NCBI RefSeq assembly: GCF_963675165.1
Contig: NC_087380.1
Coordinates: forward strand, 5,898,071 to 5,962,070
From: Halichondria panicea
Lineage: Eukaryota > Porifera > Demospongiae > Suberitida > Halichondriidae
DNA length: 64,000 bases
Reading direction: 5' to 3'
Part shown: in pieces, positions 24,680 through 37,168 of the stretch
How positions within the stretch are numbered: the stretch's first letter is position 1
Layout of the letters: the number at the start of each line of letters is the position of its first letter
Made by a program: the position numbers and the translations under genes
Notes under the pieces: generated by a model
Told to the model about the DNA's origin: nothing
What the model saw: only the letters and a program-made list of their open reading frames with translations
Database searches by the model: none

Positions 24680-25910
24680 CTAAGTAACTATTTTGCCAAG
24701 CCAAAATAAAGGTTTGTACAGTTGCAGTTTTTCTCGTCTACTACGGTAACCACCTTGGCCGCATTCTGGAGCAGTCCGATTTTCTCGTAAAGGAGATTCA
24801 TCAACCCATTTCTCGAGGTAAGCAGCAGTAAAGACGATTGAAGCGATGGATAAGGCTGTAAAGTTGAGAAAAGTAACTACAAATCTAACTATGCTCTTAG
24901 TCAATTGGTCACAGCAAGGCATGTTAATATTGACTGTGGTCGCATTGCAATTTGGTGTACTAACTCGCATGTTTTCCACAACCTCAGAGCAACCAAAACC
25001 ACAATCGATAGGGAGGCTGTTGTTCATGATGATATGGATGGGATAGCACATGCAAACTACACAGAAGAAAAACACTTCGGTCAACCTTTTGTATTTAATT
25101 GCTGGGTTCTTGTCTTTGTATGATACACCAATTCTAATGAACATGTACAACCAGCCTAGTAAAATACACAGAAGTAAGAACGAGATACTCAGTCCAAAAC
25201 TAGTATCGCTGCACTTGTCAGATGTATTGCTCAAAGCCAATATTGATGAGTAGAGTACATCAACTTTCAATATCACCGTAATCATGTCAATAGCTGTAAA
25301 CCAAAACTTTTTGTCACGCTCATTGTCATTCTTGTCGATTTCCTCATTTAAACATGGCTTATCTGAGGCGCCAAAAGAAAAATAACACAAGCTAACCTAG
25401 TGCACACTGTGCTGGCAATATTTGTTGCAACAAGCTCACTTGAGACATCATTCTCATATCGATTCACCAAAAGACTCAAGTTATCACCAATGAAATAAAG
25501 TATTGCCCCTAAGGATTCAGCTGGCAGCGAAAATAGTGTGTAGCAATGCCAATCGCCAATCTTGACAGTGTTAAAAGTTACTCCTATCAAGCCAAAGACC
25601 AATACACCACCAAGTATCCCGAACAGCACAAATGCGCAAACTGTCGATCCATTAGCGATGACAATGAGCTCCTGTATGATAGTGTGGAACATACCAACCA
25701 ACAGAAGGCACACTAGTGCACCACGGGATTCTGGTAGGTCCTGTAAACAAGCATGGGTACACAATATCATGCAGCAGACCTAACTAGACTTTAATATGTT
25801 CAAAGTATATCTAAAAAACTGTTTTTACATATCTATAATATAAACACCATCAGCATTCACTATGCTTGAGTGGTAAAAATTATGAGAAAAATAATGTTAC
25901 TTACACTCAT
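24680..25910 (-). CDS. orphan membrane protein with about seven transmembrane segments
   Basis: Proposed start ATG at 25910-25908 in a very short exon (codes MS, donor at 25904). The second exon begins after an acceptor at about 25742 (DLPESRG). The last exon ends at a stop at 24680. The middle junction, in 25370-25415, needs a small intron of roughly 50-60 nt; its exact borders are unresolved. Three hydrophobic segments lie in the first large exon (for example ALVCLLLVGMFHTIIQELIV and CAFVLFGILGGVLVFGLIGV). Four more lie in the last exon (for example FGLSISFLLLCILLGWLYMF and RFVVTFLNFTALSIASIVF). A Cys-rich loop with NCNATT and CCDQ, an N-glycosylation site included, precedes the final segment. 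I do not recognise the family. A lineage-specific receptor-like protein is one possibility. Confidence 0.6.
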
Positions 25911-26395
25911 TCCAAATTTGTTTTCACTCTCTAGCTCTTGAACAATATAATTATAGTTTGTTTATTTGTGTGTGATAATTATTGCACAAGCGACTAAATA
26001 ATTAATTATAGCCCATGCCTTCTTCTCAGAAATTATTCCCTGCTTTCGTGAATACTATTAACTGTCCATATTCATTAGCAAATTACATTTAAAACCATGC
26101 AGAATTATTGACAAGGGGTTGACCGAATTTAACTTCAAACACACAAGATTATTCCATAAACATGTCTCACCATTACCACACAAAAAAGAGGTATACAGCT
26201 ATACATAATTATGTATTAGTAAGACTTGACAAATAATTGTAGGAAACATCTTTCAGCTCAGAAAATAGTGTGACATATATGCTTACTGAAAATGCACTAA
26301 CAAAATTTATATAAATTTATTTTTCATAGCTTCACACGTACGCTTTTAGTGATCTGAAAGGGGAGAACAGTGAGCAGTGATTATACAAAGCAGGC
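25911..26395. other. intergenic gap, no gene seen
   Basis: AT-rich sequence between two minus-strand genes. It should contain the 5' end of the orphan membrane gene and the 3' UTR of the first lysyl-oxidase-like gene. No repeat structure stands out. Confidence 0.4.
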
Positions 26396-29300
26396 TCACT
26401 GGAAATTAATGAACGTAGAAAGGGCAGAGGAATCCCAGACAGGTTGATAAACAACCGTAACTGTAAGGGTCTGCACAAAGTTATTATACCGATAACACTA
26501 TCATGAAGTAACTACATGCATGACTGCATGTACTTAATGAGTTACCTGATAATCGACAGCTGTCCTTGACCACTTGAATGAGTGTGCTGGAATACCAAGG
26601 TACCATATCCACTGTGCACTCTGCAATGTTATTTTCGTAATCCGATTCTAGTGCTAGCCGGTCCGGATTCACTGTCTGTCGAAGGATGTACCTGCCCGAA
26701 GGCACACCTGTCACATCAATCCACTGACAGTCAAGATGGCTGCCATATCGGTCACCACAGTTCATGGATATGCCCTGAGTACCAGTACCACAGCGATAGC
26801 TACAGAATAGAAAATCATAAAGAATGGTAGTTGCAAAAGGTAAAAAGCAACAATCATGCACACATAATTTATTAGATCATAATCATGGGCTGTGGTTAAT
26901 TTTACTTCTGACACATCGAACAGACCGCAATACAGAAGTATAGCAGTCTCAAATAGATATAGAATTGTAAATGTACGGGTACTGCATGTACTGTTTTGCA
27001 TATTGATGTTTGTATTAACAGTGGAATAGAGCGGAAGAAGAATGGCAACGTGTTTCCACTAGTTATGCACATGCAAGCCAATTATTATCTTTATCACAAT
27101 AATGGATCAGTGTACCTATTCTTTCTCTATATGCTGGTACCCGTTTCACAAAACAGACGACACTATCTATCCTTAGACCAGCTTACCGAGGATAGCTTCC
27201 TCCCTCACAAGTACTGTCCTCCAGACAAAAGCTAGCTTTATGGCCTTCGGCGACTTTATCACCCGTATTTGGGTCAATGAGGTCGTAATGGATGAATGCC
27301 TCAAACGAGTGAAAGTGGTTGTGACAGGAATGCCAAAGCCACTCCCCTCGATTTAGGATGGGCTCAAACGAGGCTGTACCATAGTTCATAGTCTGACTGG
27401 AGAAGCGTAGTAGCATCCTACGTACGTATGTGTGTGTGTGTGAGGGGGAGATTGGGAGTATAACTAAAAATTACATTTGGCAAATGAGCCATTTGAACCG
27501 AGTTGGTATTTTTTTTATATGGCGTCTCAAGCATGGATACTACAGCAATGACGTAGTGTCCACTGGAAAACTTTAATTTGACGAGGTAATTCAAATCGCC
27601 AAATAAAAAATACGCACCAAATTTTCCAGTTATTCGGTATGTATTGTCCTTTATTTGTCAATGAGCAAGGGTGACAACTTACATTGCGTATATCAAAAAA
27701 CAGATGAGCAGGCTCTCTATGCCTGTCAATCAACACCTAATCAAACCAATACACATGCTCCCTCTAGCTCCATTGCACCTTCAAACGAGCGTACCTAGTA
27801 TGATGATTGGGTTTCCCCCTTGCTGAGCTAGACAGACAGTTCTCCTCCCTAGCACAGGTGAGGTAGTAGATAGGTATCTCATGGAGGTAGTAGTTCAGAG
27901 AGTGGCGGAACACCTCCATGTGGGGTACAAGGTCAGGTACACCTGCAGGGAAACATCGAAACAGTTCAGTACATTGACTATAGAATATTGTATTGCATGT
28001 AGCGTACTATACCGAGATTACACCCACCCTAATTGCGTGCTACAAAGCTACAGGTGGGATGGGCTTAATTTCGAAAACGGTAGTTTTGTCTCCTATCCAG
28101 GTGTTTGCCTCGAAATTACGCCACTCATGTATGCCAGCATGGATGAGGTGACCTCTATATGTAACGTGCTCCAGGTAAAAATGTGTTGCTTCACCTTGAT
28201 TAGATAGAAATTGTGGACAAGCTATGAGATTGAAATTCTATGAATGTTCTGCACACACTAAACTTCTTGGGACCAATTTCCCCGCGGACGAGCAAGATGT
28301 GGTTCTACATCATTCACTGTATAAGCACACTCACCTGGCGAACAGTCCAACACAGCCTCCTGATTGATGCATTCCTTAACAGGCAGGCAGAGTCCCAAAC
28401 ACTCATTAAAACTGTCTTCATTACCACTACAGTTCAGCGCACACCAGTACTTGGTTTTGCTTCGATCGCTATGGCTGGCTTTTCGCATACGGAGGACAAA
28501 CATCTCTGAACTCTCTCGACAAATAACAGAGGCTACCTTGGGTTTGATAGAATCGAAGCACATTAAACCCCATCCTTTACTTCCATGCACCTCTACAAAG
28601 TTTGTGGCAATGTAGCCAATGGTGTCCCTTGCAGGTGCAATCTTAGATCCCTGCATGCATATGCAATGAGATGTGTAGTTTAGTTGAACTGTCAGTAACA
28701 AGTACGTACATGTACGTAGAATTGAGGTAGAGTTAAAGTGTAAAATATTAAAAGTGATATTACAGAATTACTAACAAGTACACTGTATAGCTTTGTTAGT
28801 TTAATCTTAATAGCTACAACTTATTCCCTCACTTGTGTCTTTCCACACATTTCTCCTATCTGTGGTGCCCTACACACCACCCCAGCGTCTGCCCCATGAT
28901 TCTGATTATACACTTGTCCCCCAGGGCAGTCTGAGAGGAGCTTCTCTGACCCAATACAGCTGAAATTGAGGAGGGAAGGATTGCTTACAATATAATTATA
29001 TCAATACGTATATTTGGGGTCCCCAGAAAAAGCTAACTAATCTCGCTATTCATAAATAATTGTGAAAGTATACATGAATGCATCGTTATAAAGTACAACA
29101 TCCCATACGCTCATGCAGGATAACTATTAAATGAAGAAATAATAGAACCCAGTATAGAAACTTACTTCAAATGGGAGAAGTGGACCTTCCCCACTCCTCT
29201 GCCGAACGAGCTCCTGTGAGTAGGTTTAACAGCAGAGCCATAACCCAGAGCCCTACAAGCAACACTAGCATCAGCTATGTCCCAGCGAGTGTCAGTGATC

Positions 29301-30442
29301 GTCCCCCACTCCCCTCCGATACGAACCTCCAACCTCCCCTGCGTGGAAATAGCACTCCCTCGAGTCCGGTACATCTGTGGTGTGTGTGATTGTGATTGGT
29401 GATACTGTGAAAAGTGTCTTTGATGTCATTTAAAAGGTGATTGTGATAACGAGAAATACATGATGTGATAACCACTGACAGAAGATGTTGCCATGGAATT
29501 GATTATCAATCTGCCCACAGGAAATACACTACTCACCTCAGCATCTTTGTTGCATTCAGGATGAGGATTGTAGCCACATCTTACAGTAGCCACTTCCATG
29601 GAATAGCTGGTAGTTGGACCGAACTCTTTAAAATAGCAATCCAATAACCGATTCTCCATTCCAGTGCATTCCAGTTCTTTGATGAAAGCTGTCTTCATTC
29701 TGGTGCGAAAATCCACATTGACCGTGCTGCAATCATCTGCGTTTAGGTTCATTCCAGATCCAATGCTGCAATCTACTCCGTTCCAATTGCACCATAGATC
29801 GTCCATAGTCGGAATACTCATAGCCAGAGGATAACCAAGCTCCCCACACACGACATTAGCACTGTTCATGTCCCAGCCATCATTGGAGACGGGATGCCAT
29901 TCCTTGTTATAATACACTTCAACGATACCCTCAACTGCACTTTTAACCATGCAATCCTCTCGATCAGGAAATTTTTTAGCTGGACAAACATGGCAGCTAC
30001 CACAAGTACTTAACTCTGGGCAGGAGAGTCTCAAAGGCAGCTCTCTCGGCTTTATTGGAACTTTCCTTTTGCAGTCAAGAGCAGCATCTTCTCCATGATG
30101 GCAATCGGTAATGTTCCAACCATTGTGCCTACACTCCAAGATAGATTGTGCACCTACATCGCACCCTATCTGATCCACCCAAATAGGCCCAGACCCCTGG
30201 CCATAATAGGCACGATAATACAGTCTCTCGGCATACTCATAACCAAGCTGTTTGCAAATGACGTCTCCATCTTGATTATTCCAGCTATCGTCACAAACTG
30301 TTCCCCATTCTCCATTATAGTACACCTCCACACGGCCTTTATTTTTCGCAGGACCGTTGATTAATCGGACATCTCCATTCTGAAGTGCACCTGACAGAGA
30401 AATAAAGGCGAGCAGACCAAGAGACGTTGCATATCCAGCCAT
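26396..30442 (-). CDS. LOXL: lysyl oxidase-like protein, four SRCR domains plus LOX domain (copy 1)
   Basis: Secreted copper amine oxidase that oxidises lysines in extracellular matrix proteins. Exons: 30442-29537, 29374-29166, 28959-28833, 28650-28335, 27942-27795, 27417-27187, 26799-26546 and a short last exon. Its acceptor is either near 26449 with stop at 26396, or slightly upstream in another frame. The start gives a signal peptide ([20 protein letters not shown]). Four SRCR domains follow: [17 protein letters not shown], then [17 protein letters not shown], then [16 protein letters not shown], then a degenerate fourth. In the LOX domain the copper-binding histidines are in [13 protein letters not shown], the quinone-forming lysine in AEGHKASFC, and its partner tyrosine in [12 protein letters not shown]. 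Same architecture as vertebrate LOXL2/3/4; orthology to one of them cannot be decided. Confidence 0.92.
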
Positions 30443-31271
30443 TATAAGATCAGTGACAGATCTGCCATAGGGTATAGAGTCTATATAATTATGATTAAAT
30501 ATGTGAAACTTGATACACTAAGTCTAGACTAGTTAAGTCTACCTCAGCTCATTAAGTGATCTAGCATGCTATTAATTATGAACGTGTGTCTATGCCAACT
30601 TGTATAGTAATCTCGTACACCAAAAATCACCTGTTGCCAGCCCTCGAGCTGGACTAACAAATCTAAGACTCGAAAACTTTAGATCTAGATCTATGTAACA
30701 GGTTGTAGTTACAGTGGGTGTTTTAAATAGTATATAACAATCTCTACATACTAGCAGAACCTGATGTTAGTTGTTTCCTGATACTCTGCTCTGCTCTGTC
30801 TAGACTCTATACACTCGTCTGCTTTTTCGAGCTAATATTGTAATAAATTTGCATGGCTTCATTATTGTGACAATACCCTTTGTTTGGTCTGCCATGTGCA
30901 TGCATGCATGGCTGCTGATAATGATGAAAGTCATAAAAATTAGGTCAAAGAAAAGTGCATTGGTAAAAGCTATTTTTATATAAGCTACAATATACATGCA
31001 GTGACAATACAGCTAAACTGTTACTTGATGCATGAGCATGTATATAATATACGCAAGTCTTTATAGTCCATGTCTTTGGGTTTTGTTCTTGTTTCTGTTC
31101 AATGGTCTGCAGTACAACAAATAAATAAACAATTACATCATTCTTTACACAAGTGTGCCCCCATTTTATGGCTGGGGACAGGTACGCCCATCTATAGTAA
31201 ATGTATAGCAAGACTATGTGCAACAAATGGTTTATGGGCCATATACTGTATATACACACCTGATAAATGAC
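30443..31271. other. gap between the tandem LOXL genes
   Basis: Should hold the promoter of copy 1 and the final exon and 3' UTR of copy 2. I could not locate copy 2's last exon with confidence. Sequence is AT-rich without clear repeats. Confidence 0.4.
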
Positions 31272-34230
31272 AGGAGCCTGGATTAAGGTAAAGATATCCT
31301 CCTGGGAAGTATGTGACTGTGCACTCTTCAACATTGTTGCGATAATCACTCTCCAATGCTAGTCCATCCGGATTAACTGTTTGACGTAGTATGTACGTTC
31401 CCGTAGGTACATCTGTGATATCAATCCACTGACAGTCGAGGTGACGGGAGTACAAGTCTCCACAGTTGACGGAAATGCCCTGGATACCACTACTGCAACG
31501 GAATCTGCAAAGACAAATACTTTCTTTTACTGATCCAGTATATATACTATTTATATATAGAACCAAACTTCGTTCTTTTAGAGTGCAGCTAGCTATATAA
31601 TGAATATATAGTGCAATTGCTGAATAATTTCCAGCAATCAATCATGCAGACAGGGTAGTAAGTTTGGATGGCAGCTGTTTCCTTACCTCGGTGCTCCACC
31701 AGTTGTACAGAAGCTGTCCTCCAGACAGAAGCTAGCTTTATGGCCTTCAGCGACTTTTTTCCCCGTATTTGGGTTGATGAGATCATAATGGATGAATGCC
31801 TCGAACGAGTGAAAGTGGTTGTGACAAGAATGCCAAATCCATTTACTTCTGTCCAGTACTGGTATAAAGTCTGCCGTGCCAAAATTCATCGTTTGACTGG
31901 AGAATCGTAGTAAGGTCCTGTGCAGAGTAAAATTAAAAAGCCTCGTAAAAAATATGCAGTAGATATATAATTATATAGTATGCTATAATTATAGCTATAT
32001 GTACCTTCTACTGTCCAATGGTTTACCGTCAGCAGAGCTTGAGAGGCAGTTCTCCTCATGTGCACACCTCAAATAGTACAGTGGTAATGGGTCCACATAG
32101 GGATAGTACTGTAGCGAAGACTCAAATGGTCCAAGATCAGGTACTAGGTCTGGCAAATCTAATGCGCATTGGAAGAATATAGTTGAGATTTATGCACATA
32201 TATATATATCATCCTATATATGTCATTTTTAGGGCATGAAAAATTGATATTACCTGGTCGACATTCAAGAATTGTTTCCTCGTCTTTACATTTTCTTGTT
32301 GCAACTAAGTTTCTCTTGCATTCTCGAAGGCTTGATTCTTCTCCAGTGCAATTCAAAGATGACGTGTATCTTATGTGAGTGAAGTCAGGATGGCTAGCCT
32401 TTCTCATACGAAACGCAAATGTCTGTGTTGTTTCACGGCAAATTACACTAGCCATGTTTATGTCAATGGATTCAAAACAGAGGTAGCCCCATCCGTTTGT
32501 GTCGTCATGAATTTGAACAAAGGTACTCATGTAACCATTTGTCTCTGGTTGTTTGACAATTCTTGAACTCTGAGAAGGCATGTAATAATAGCTGTTGTAT
32601 AAGGAGTGCATGACTCAATTCCATAAACGTGTGCATGTACGTTTAATAATACAAATTGTACATGCATACTTACAGGTATATCACAATTATCTCTCTGTGG
32701 TACATTGCAAACGACACCAGCATCTCTTTCATGTCCGTATATTGCAGTAGCTGTCCCTGTGAATTTGCTGCACTGACTCAGTAATCTCTCGGTCCCAGCA
32801 CACCTACAGAATCACACTTCGATAATTACACCAACTTGTTACTTGTTACGTTCAATTTTCAACTCAACTAAATTATTCTAAAACACATTCATTATCTGCA
32901 TGGACTTACTTCAGATCAGAGAAGTGAATTTTTCCAACTCCTCTCCCAAAACTACTGAAATAGGTGGCAGTTTTAGCCGATCCAAAGCCGAGACTTCTAC
33001 ATACAACACTAGCATCAGTCACGTCCCAGCGAAGGTCGCTAATCGTCCCCCACTCTCCTCTGACACGGGCCTCCACCCTTCCCTGCCAGGGAACAGCGCT
33101 CCCCCGTGTGCGGTAAATCTGTATGTGTATCCATGGATCGAGGAATAGTGTGGTAAGGTGTCACGTTCTATTTCTGTAATCCAAGCAAGATTTGTACAAG
33201 ACAAAACGCATGAAAATATTGACAAGAAGTACAGCAACATGTTTAAGTACGAGAAGTGCACCAATCGAATACTAAGACTCAACATTGAAATATTATTATT
33301 TTGGGCACTTACCTCATATCTAAGAACACTATTGCTGCAATCTGGATGAGGTACGTAACCACACCTTACTGTAGCCACGTTAGCAATGGAGGTGGTACTT
33401 AACGGTCCAAAACTCTCAAAGAAACAACTCAGCAATTTATTCTCAGTTCCTACACACTCCAATCCTTTGAGCCACGACAGCTTCAATCTATTTCGAAACT
33501 CTTCATTTGCAGTGCACTCTCTATTACTTAACGACCCACTCCCTTGCCCAGATCCAAAACAATCGTCGTTCCAATTGCACCACAGTTGATCCATTGTTGG
33601 AATACTCATAGCCAGTGGAAAACCAAGTTCTCCACACACGACATTAGCACTGCTCATGTCCCAGCCATCATTGGAGACAGGACGCCACTCACCATTGTAA
33701 AAAGCCTCGACAATACCCTCAACTGAGCGCTGAGGTAGACAGTCTTTCGGATCTGGAAATTTCTTATCAGCACAAACCTTGCAACTACCACAGCTACTGG
33801 AATCCGGACAAGACAATCTTATCGGAAGCTCTTTCGGTTTCTGAGGGACCTTTCTTTTGCATTCCACACCAGCATCCTCACGATGTGCGCAATCATGCAC
33901 ACCCCAGCCATTGTGGCTGCAATCAAGTATCGACTGGTGAGTCTTCTCACAATGAGTTTGATCAATCCATATCGGTCCTGTTCCCTCACCAAAAGTGGCT
34001 CGATATCGCACTGTTTCAGCACCTTCATAACCCAGTTGCCTGCAAATAGTATCCCCGTCCTGCAAATTCCAGCTATCATCACAAATTGTTCCCCACACAC
34101 CGTCATAGTACACCTCCACACGACCTATATTTGCCGAGTGACCGTTGACCAGTCGGACGTCTCCATTCTGCATTGCTTGCGATAGAGAGACCAGCAATAG
34201 CGGAAAGAGTGCAGTGAAACAACTAGCCAT
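31272..34230 (-). CDS. LOXL: lysyl oxidase-like protein, four SRCR domains plus LOX domain (copy 2)
   Basis: Tandem paralogue of the gene at 26396-30442, with the same exon layout: 34230-33313, 33118-32910, 32803-32674, about 32569-32254, about 32159-32007, about 31919-31687, about 31504-31272. The last exon is not found; reading through the donor gives an alternative short tail. The Met at 34230 gives the signal peptide [20 protein letters not shown]; an upstream in-frame Met exists but would bury it. Four SRCR domains, then the LOX domain with [22 protein letters not shown] and [12 protein letters not shown], so copper ligands and both cofactor residues are present. The two copies match closely over SRCR1-2 and the LOX core and differ most in the second SRCR insert and the fourth SRCR, pointing to an older duplication with both copies kept functional. 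Confidence 0.9.
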
Positions 34231-34701
34231 GCTGAGCTCCTCTTGTCTAAGTTGCTCTACACTGGCTAATCTGCAGAAAAAGTTGAGGTTTAATTTGCGT
34301 AAAACTCTATTGTCTACTGCAAACGACAATCTATACATGCATTAGCTTTTTAGTAGTACAGCTTGCCACTCACCTTCAACTGCAGTATAAAGAATAAAGT
34401 GAGCAATTTGATGTGCATGAGCACTTTTGTTGACATGCCGTGAAGCCACATAAAACACAAACATAAAACCACAGCACAATGCCTATTGTAACCCAAATAT
34501 GACCTTTGCACCTAACGTAATACTAGCGGGAAAATGGCTGCCTTTGACCAAGCTCGAAGTTGAAGAGACCGTGAGAACAAGAGTGTGTGTCTATGAATGT
34601 CTACTGAGTCAGGTGTGCTGTACTAATTCATTGGAAAGAGAAAAACTAATAGGGCCAAGCCTCTCAGAGCAATAACACTGGTGCCTACATGCTTTGGAAG
34701 A
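34231..34701. promoter_or_regulatory. shared intergenic region between LOXL copy 2 and SASS6
   Basis: The two genes are transcribed away from each other across 471 bp, so both promoters must lie here. No TATA box or other motif could be assigned reliably. Confidence 0.4.
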
Positions 34702-37127
34702 ATGGAGCAGCTCTTTGATAAAACTGTCAGTGTTGGAATACAGTCGTCTGACAGAGATGATCGGTGCGTCACAAATTCTTATCTCCTGGTAGCATATAGA
34801 GTTTAATTGAGTGATTTTACCACGTTTATAGGATATGAGTTTATTATTGTATCTACTTTAGCTGTTGCATTAATTTAGTCCCTGTTTCATTAGGAGCTTT
34901 TACTGTATGTAAACGTATACCCATGGACAAAATTAATTGTTCTGGTATTGTATCTGGTGTGTAATACATTTGATAGTTCATTCCACACCCACACAGGCAG
35001 ACGACGATTGGCATCACTGTCTTACTGAACACCGTGACAACACCCATTCACAAGAAGGTCAGCTTAATGATTTGTTTTCCACTTGTGTAATGCTCATTCA
35101 TTTTATGCCCTAGGTATTAGTTTAATATAATGTCGAGTACTGATATAAGATTTTGACAACTTTTATCTCTTCAAATAACAGAAGCCTACAGAGTGGGGGT
35201 AGTGCTTGATTTCCTGGAAGTGTGTAGGAGCAAGTGTCATGTGTTTTGTCCCCTCCCTCCCGTGCAGGAGTTGTTGATTCGTCTGACTGATGACAGTGAT
35301 CCTTTCTTCCTCTTCACTCTGGCTCTGGGGGAGGGAGACTTTCAGGGGTAAGTTACTATTGGTAGCAGTAGGAGAACTCCTGGTAGCAGGGTAGAAGTTT
35401 TACATGCATTGTCGACTATTTAAGAATATAGCACAGTGTTTTTAGATAATGACATGTATGGTTGCTAGGTGCTTATTGGCAGTAAGATCTTTGTTATGTT
35501 TTACATAAGGTACTGTACACTCCCCTTTTTGTTATTATTTAACAAACAAATGCCTCGTGAATCACCAATAACATGTACGATACACACTATATAATTATTA
35601 CATATAGCTACTTGTACGTTTGTGTCTGTCCACCTGACTGCAGGCTGAAGAGCCAGCAAGGTCTGCTGGTGGACTTCAGTGCCTTCCCTCAGAAGTTTAT
35701 TGACCTGTTGGAGCTGTGCATAGCAGAAACTGGAAAACTGAGTCCAAAGTGAGTCAAGTACACCTGCACTGTATGGGAGGGGCACTCATGTCAGTACTGG
35801 ACAATGCTCACAGCTCTTACCCTTTGTACCCAGTGCATGTTCTAGTGCAAAATAAATTCAGCCTTGAATCTGCCGTTTCACATGTATACAGTTATGGAAC
35901 TCGTTCGATTTATTGGCGCAGTAGTGTATCACTATGTGGTATGCACAGTTAAATCAATGTACATACCGGTACATGCACGTACATACACATGTATGGCTGT
36001 ATTAATAATGCTTTTGTAATGATTTGTGTGTGTGTGTGTGTAGGTTCCTGCTGCAGTTGTCTCTTGGTGCCACTGAGGGTGGAATGGCCGTCCTGAATGT
36101 TGTGGAGACCAACCCGTTCAGACATCTCAACCACCTCTCTCTCAAGTTTGTGCCTGCTAGCGACACCTACCTCAAGAAATACCTCGCCGAGTGCCTACTA
36201 GGACTCAAGGTGTGTGGTTGGTTGGAGTGGAGTATGAGTTAGCATACATATATACGTGTAGAGGCCAGGCTTTTGTTTGAGACAGTTTTGCTTGCACGTG
36301 CATATACTATTATGTAGCTAAGCTTGATAAATACATGACTTACATGTTGTATATTAGTTGTGTCCTAGGAGGGTGTGTGTATGGGGGTGGGGGGGGGTTC
36401 TGTTTTGAAGTGTTAGTGGCTCTTTTGCCCTTAAATCCCGTAATTTAGTGTGTGTATCCCGAGTAATGACAAGCTATTACTTGCAGTTACATAAGTACTA
36501 CAGACAGGTGTTGCATTCAACGACATGTGACTGTCTCTATTGGATTAGACGTACTGCCACTAAGAGTATCCCTCTAGCCACAACTAGCCTGTCCAACAAT
36601 GAGACACTTCTCGCCAGTGTACACTCAACGCTTTATTGGCCCCTCTTTCGTACACCCACTGCAATTAGGCAATAGGTAGCCACATTGTATGCTGTAATGA
36701 GTTCTATAGGTGCAAACGTGTCATGGGAAGTGTTGTCTAGCTCCAGTAAATATCACTCAGAGCCTAAAATGTCATGACAACAGAGAGGTTTTGTTTGCTT
36801 TGTCAATGATTTGCTTGCTTTGGGCGGTTGTGTGAAGTTTAAGTGTTTGCACACAGCGTGCATGTGTGTGGGCGGGGCTCCTTTGTCCTCAATGAACTCT
36901 GTTGTTCAAGTACATGTAGGAAAGCGCTTGAAGTCTCACCTCTTCATGATTGTTTTGTGAGGCAGCTATTGAGGCTGAAATGTATCAAGTCACTAACTGT
37001 ATTATGTGCAGTACATGTACATGTACACAATGTAGGTTGTACATGTAATTGTTCGTTTGTACTGTGTATGCCCCCATTCAACATCTCAATGTAACCCCTC
37101 CCACACACACACACACACACACACGCG

Positions 37128-37168
<41 letters not shown>

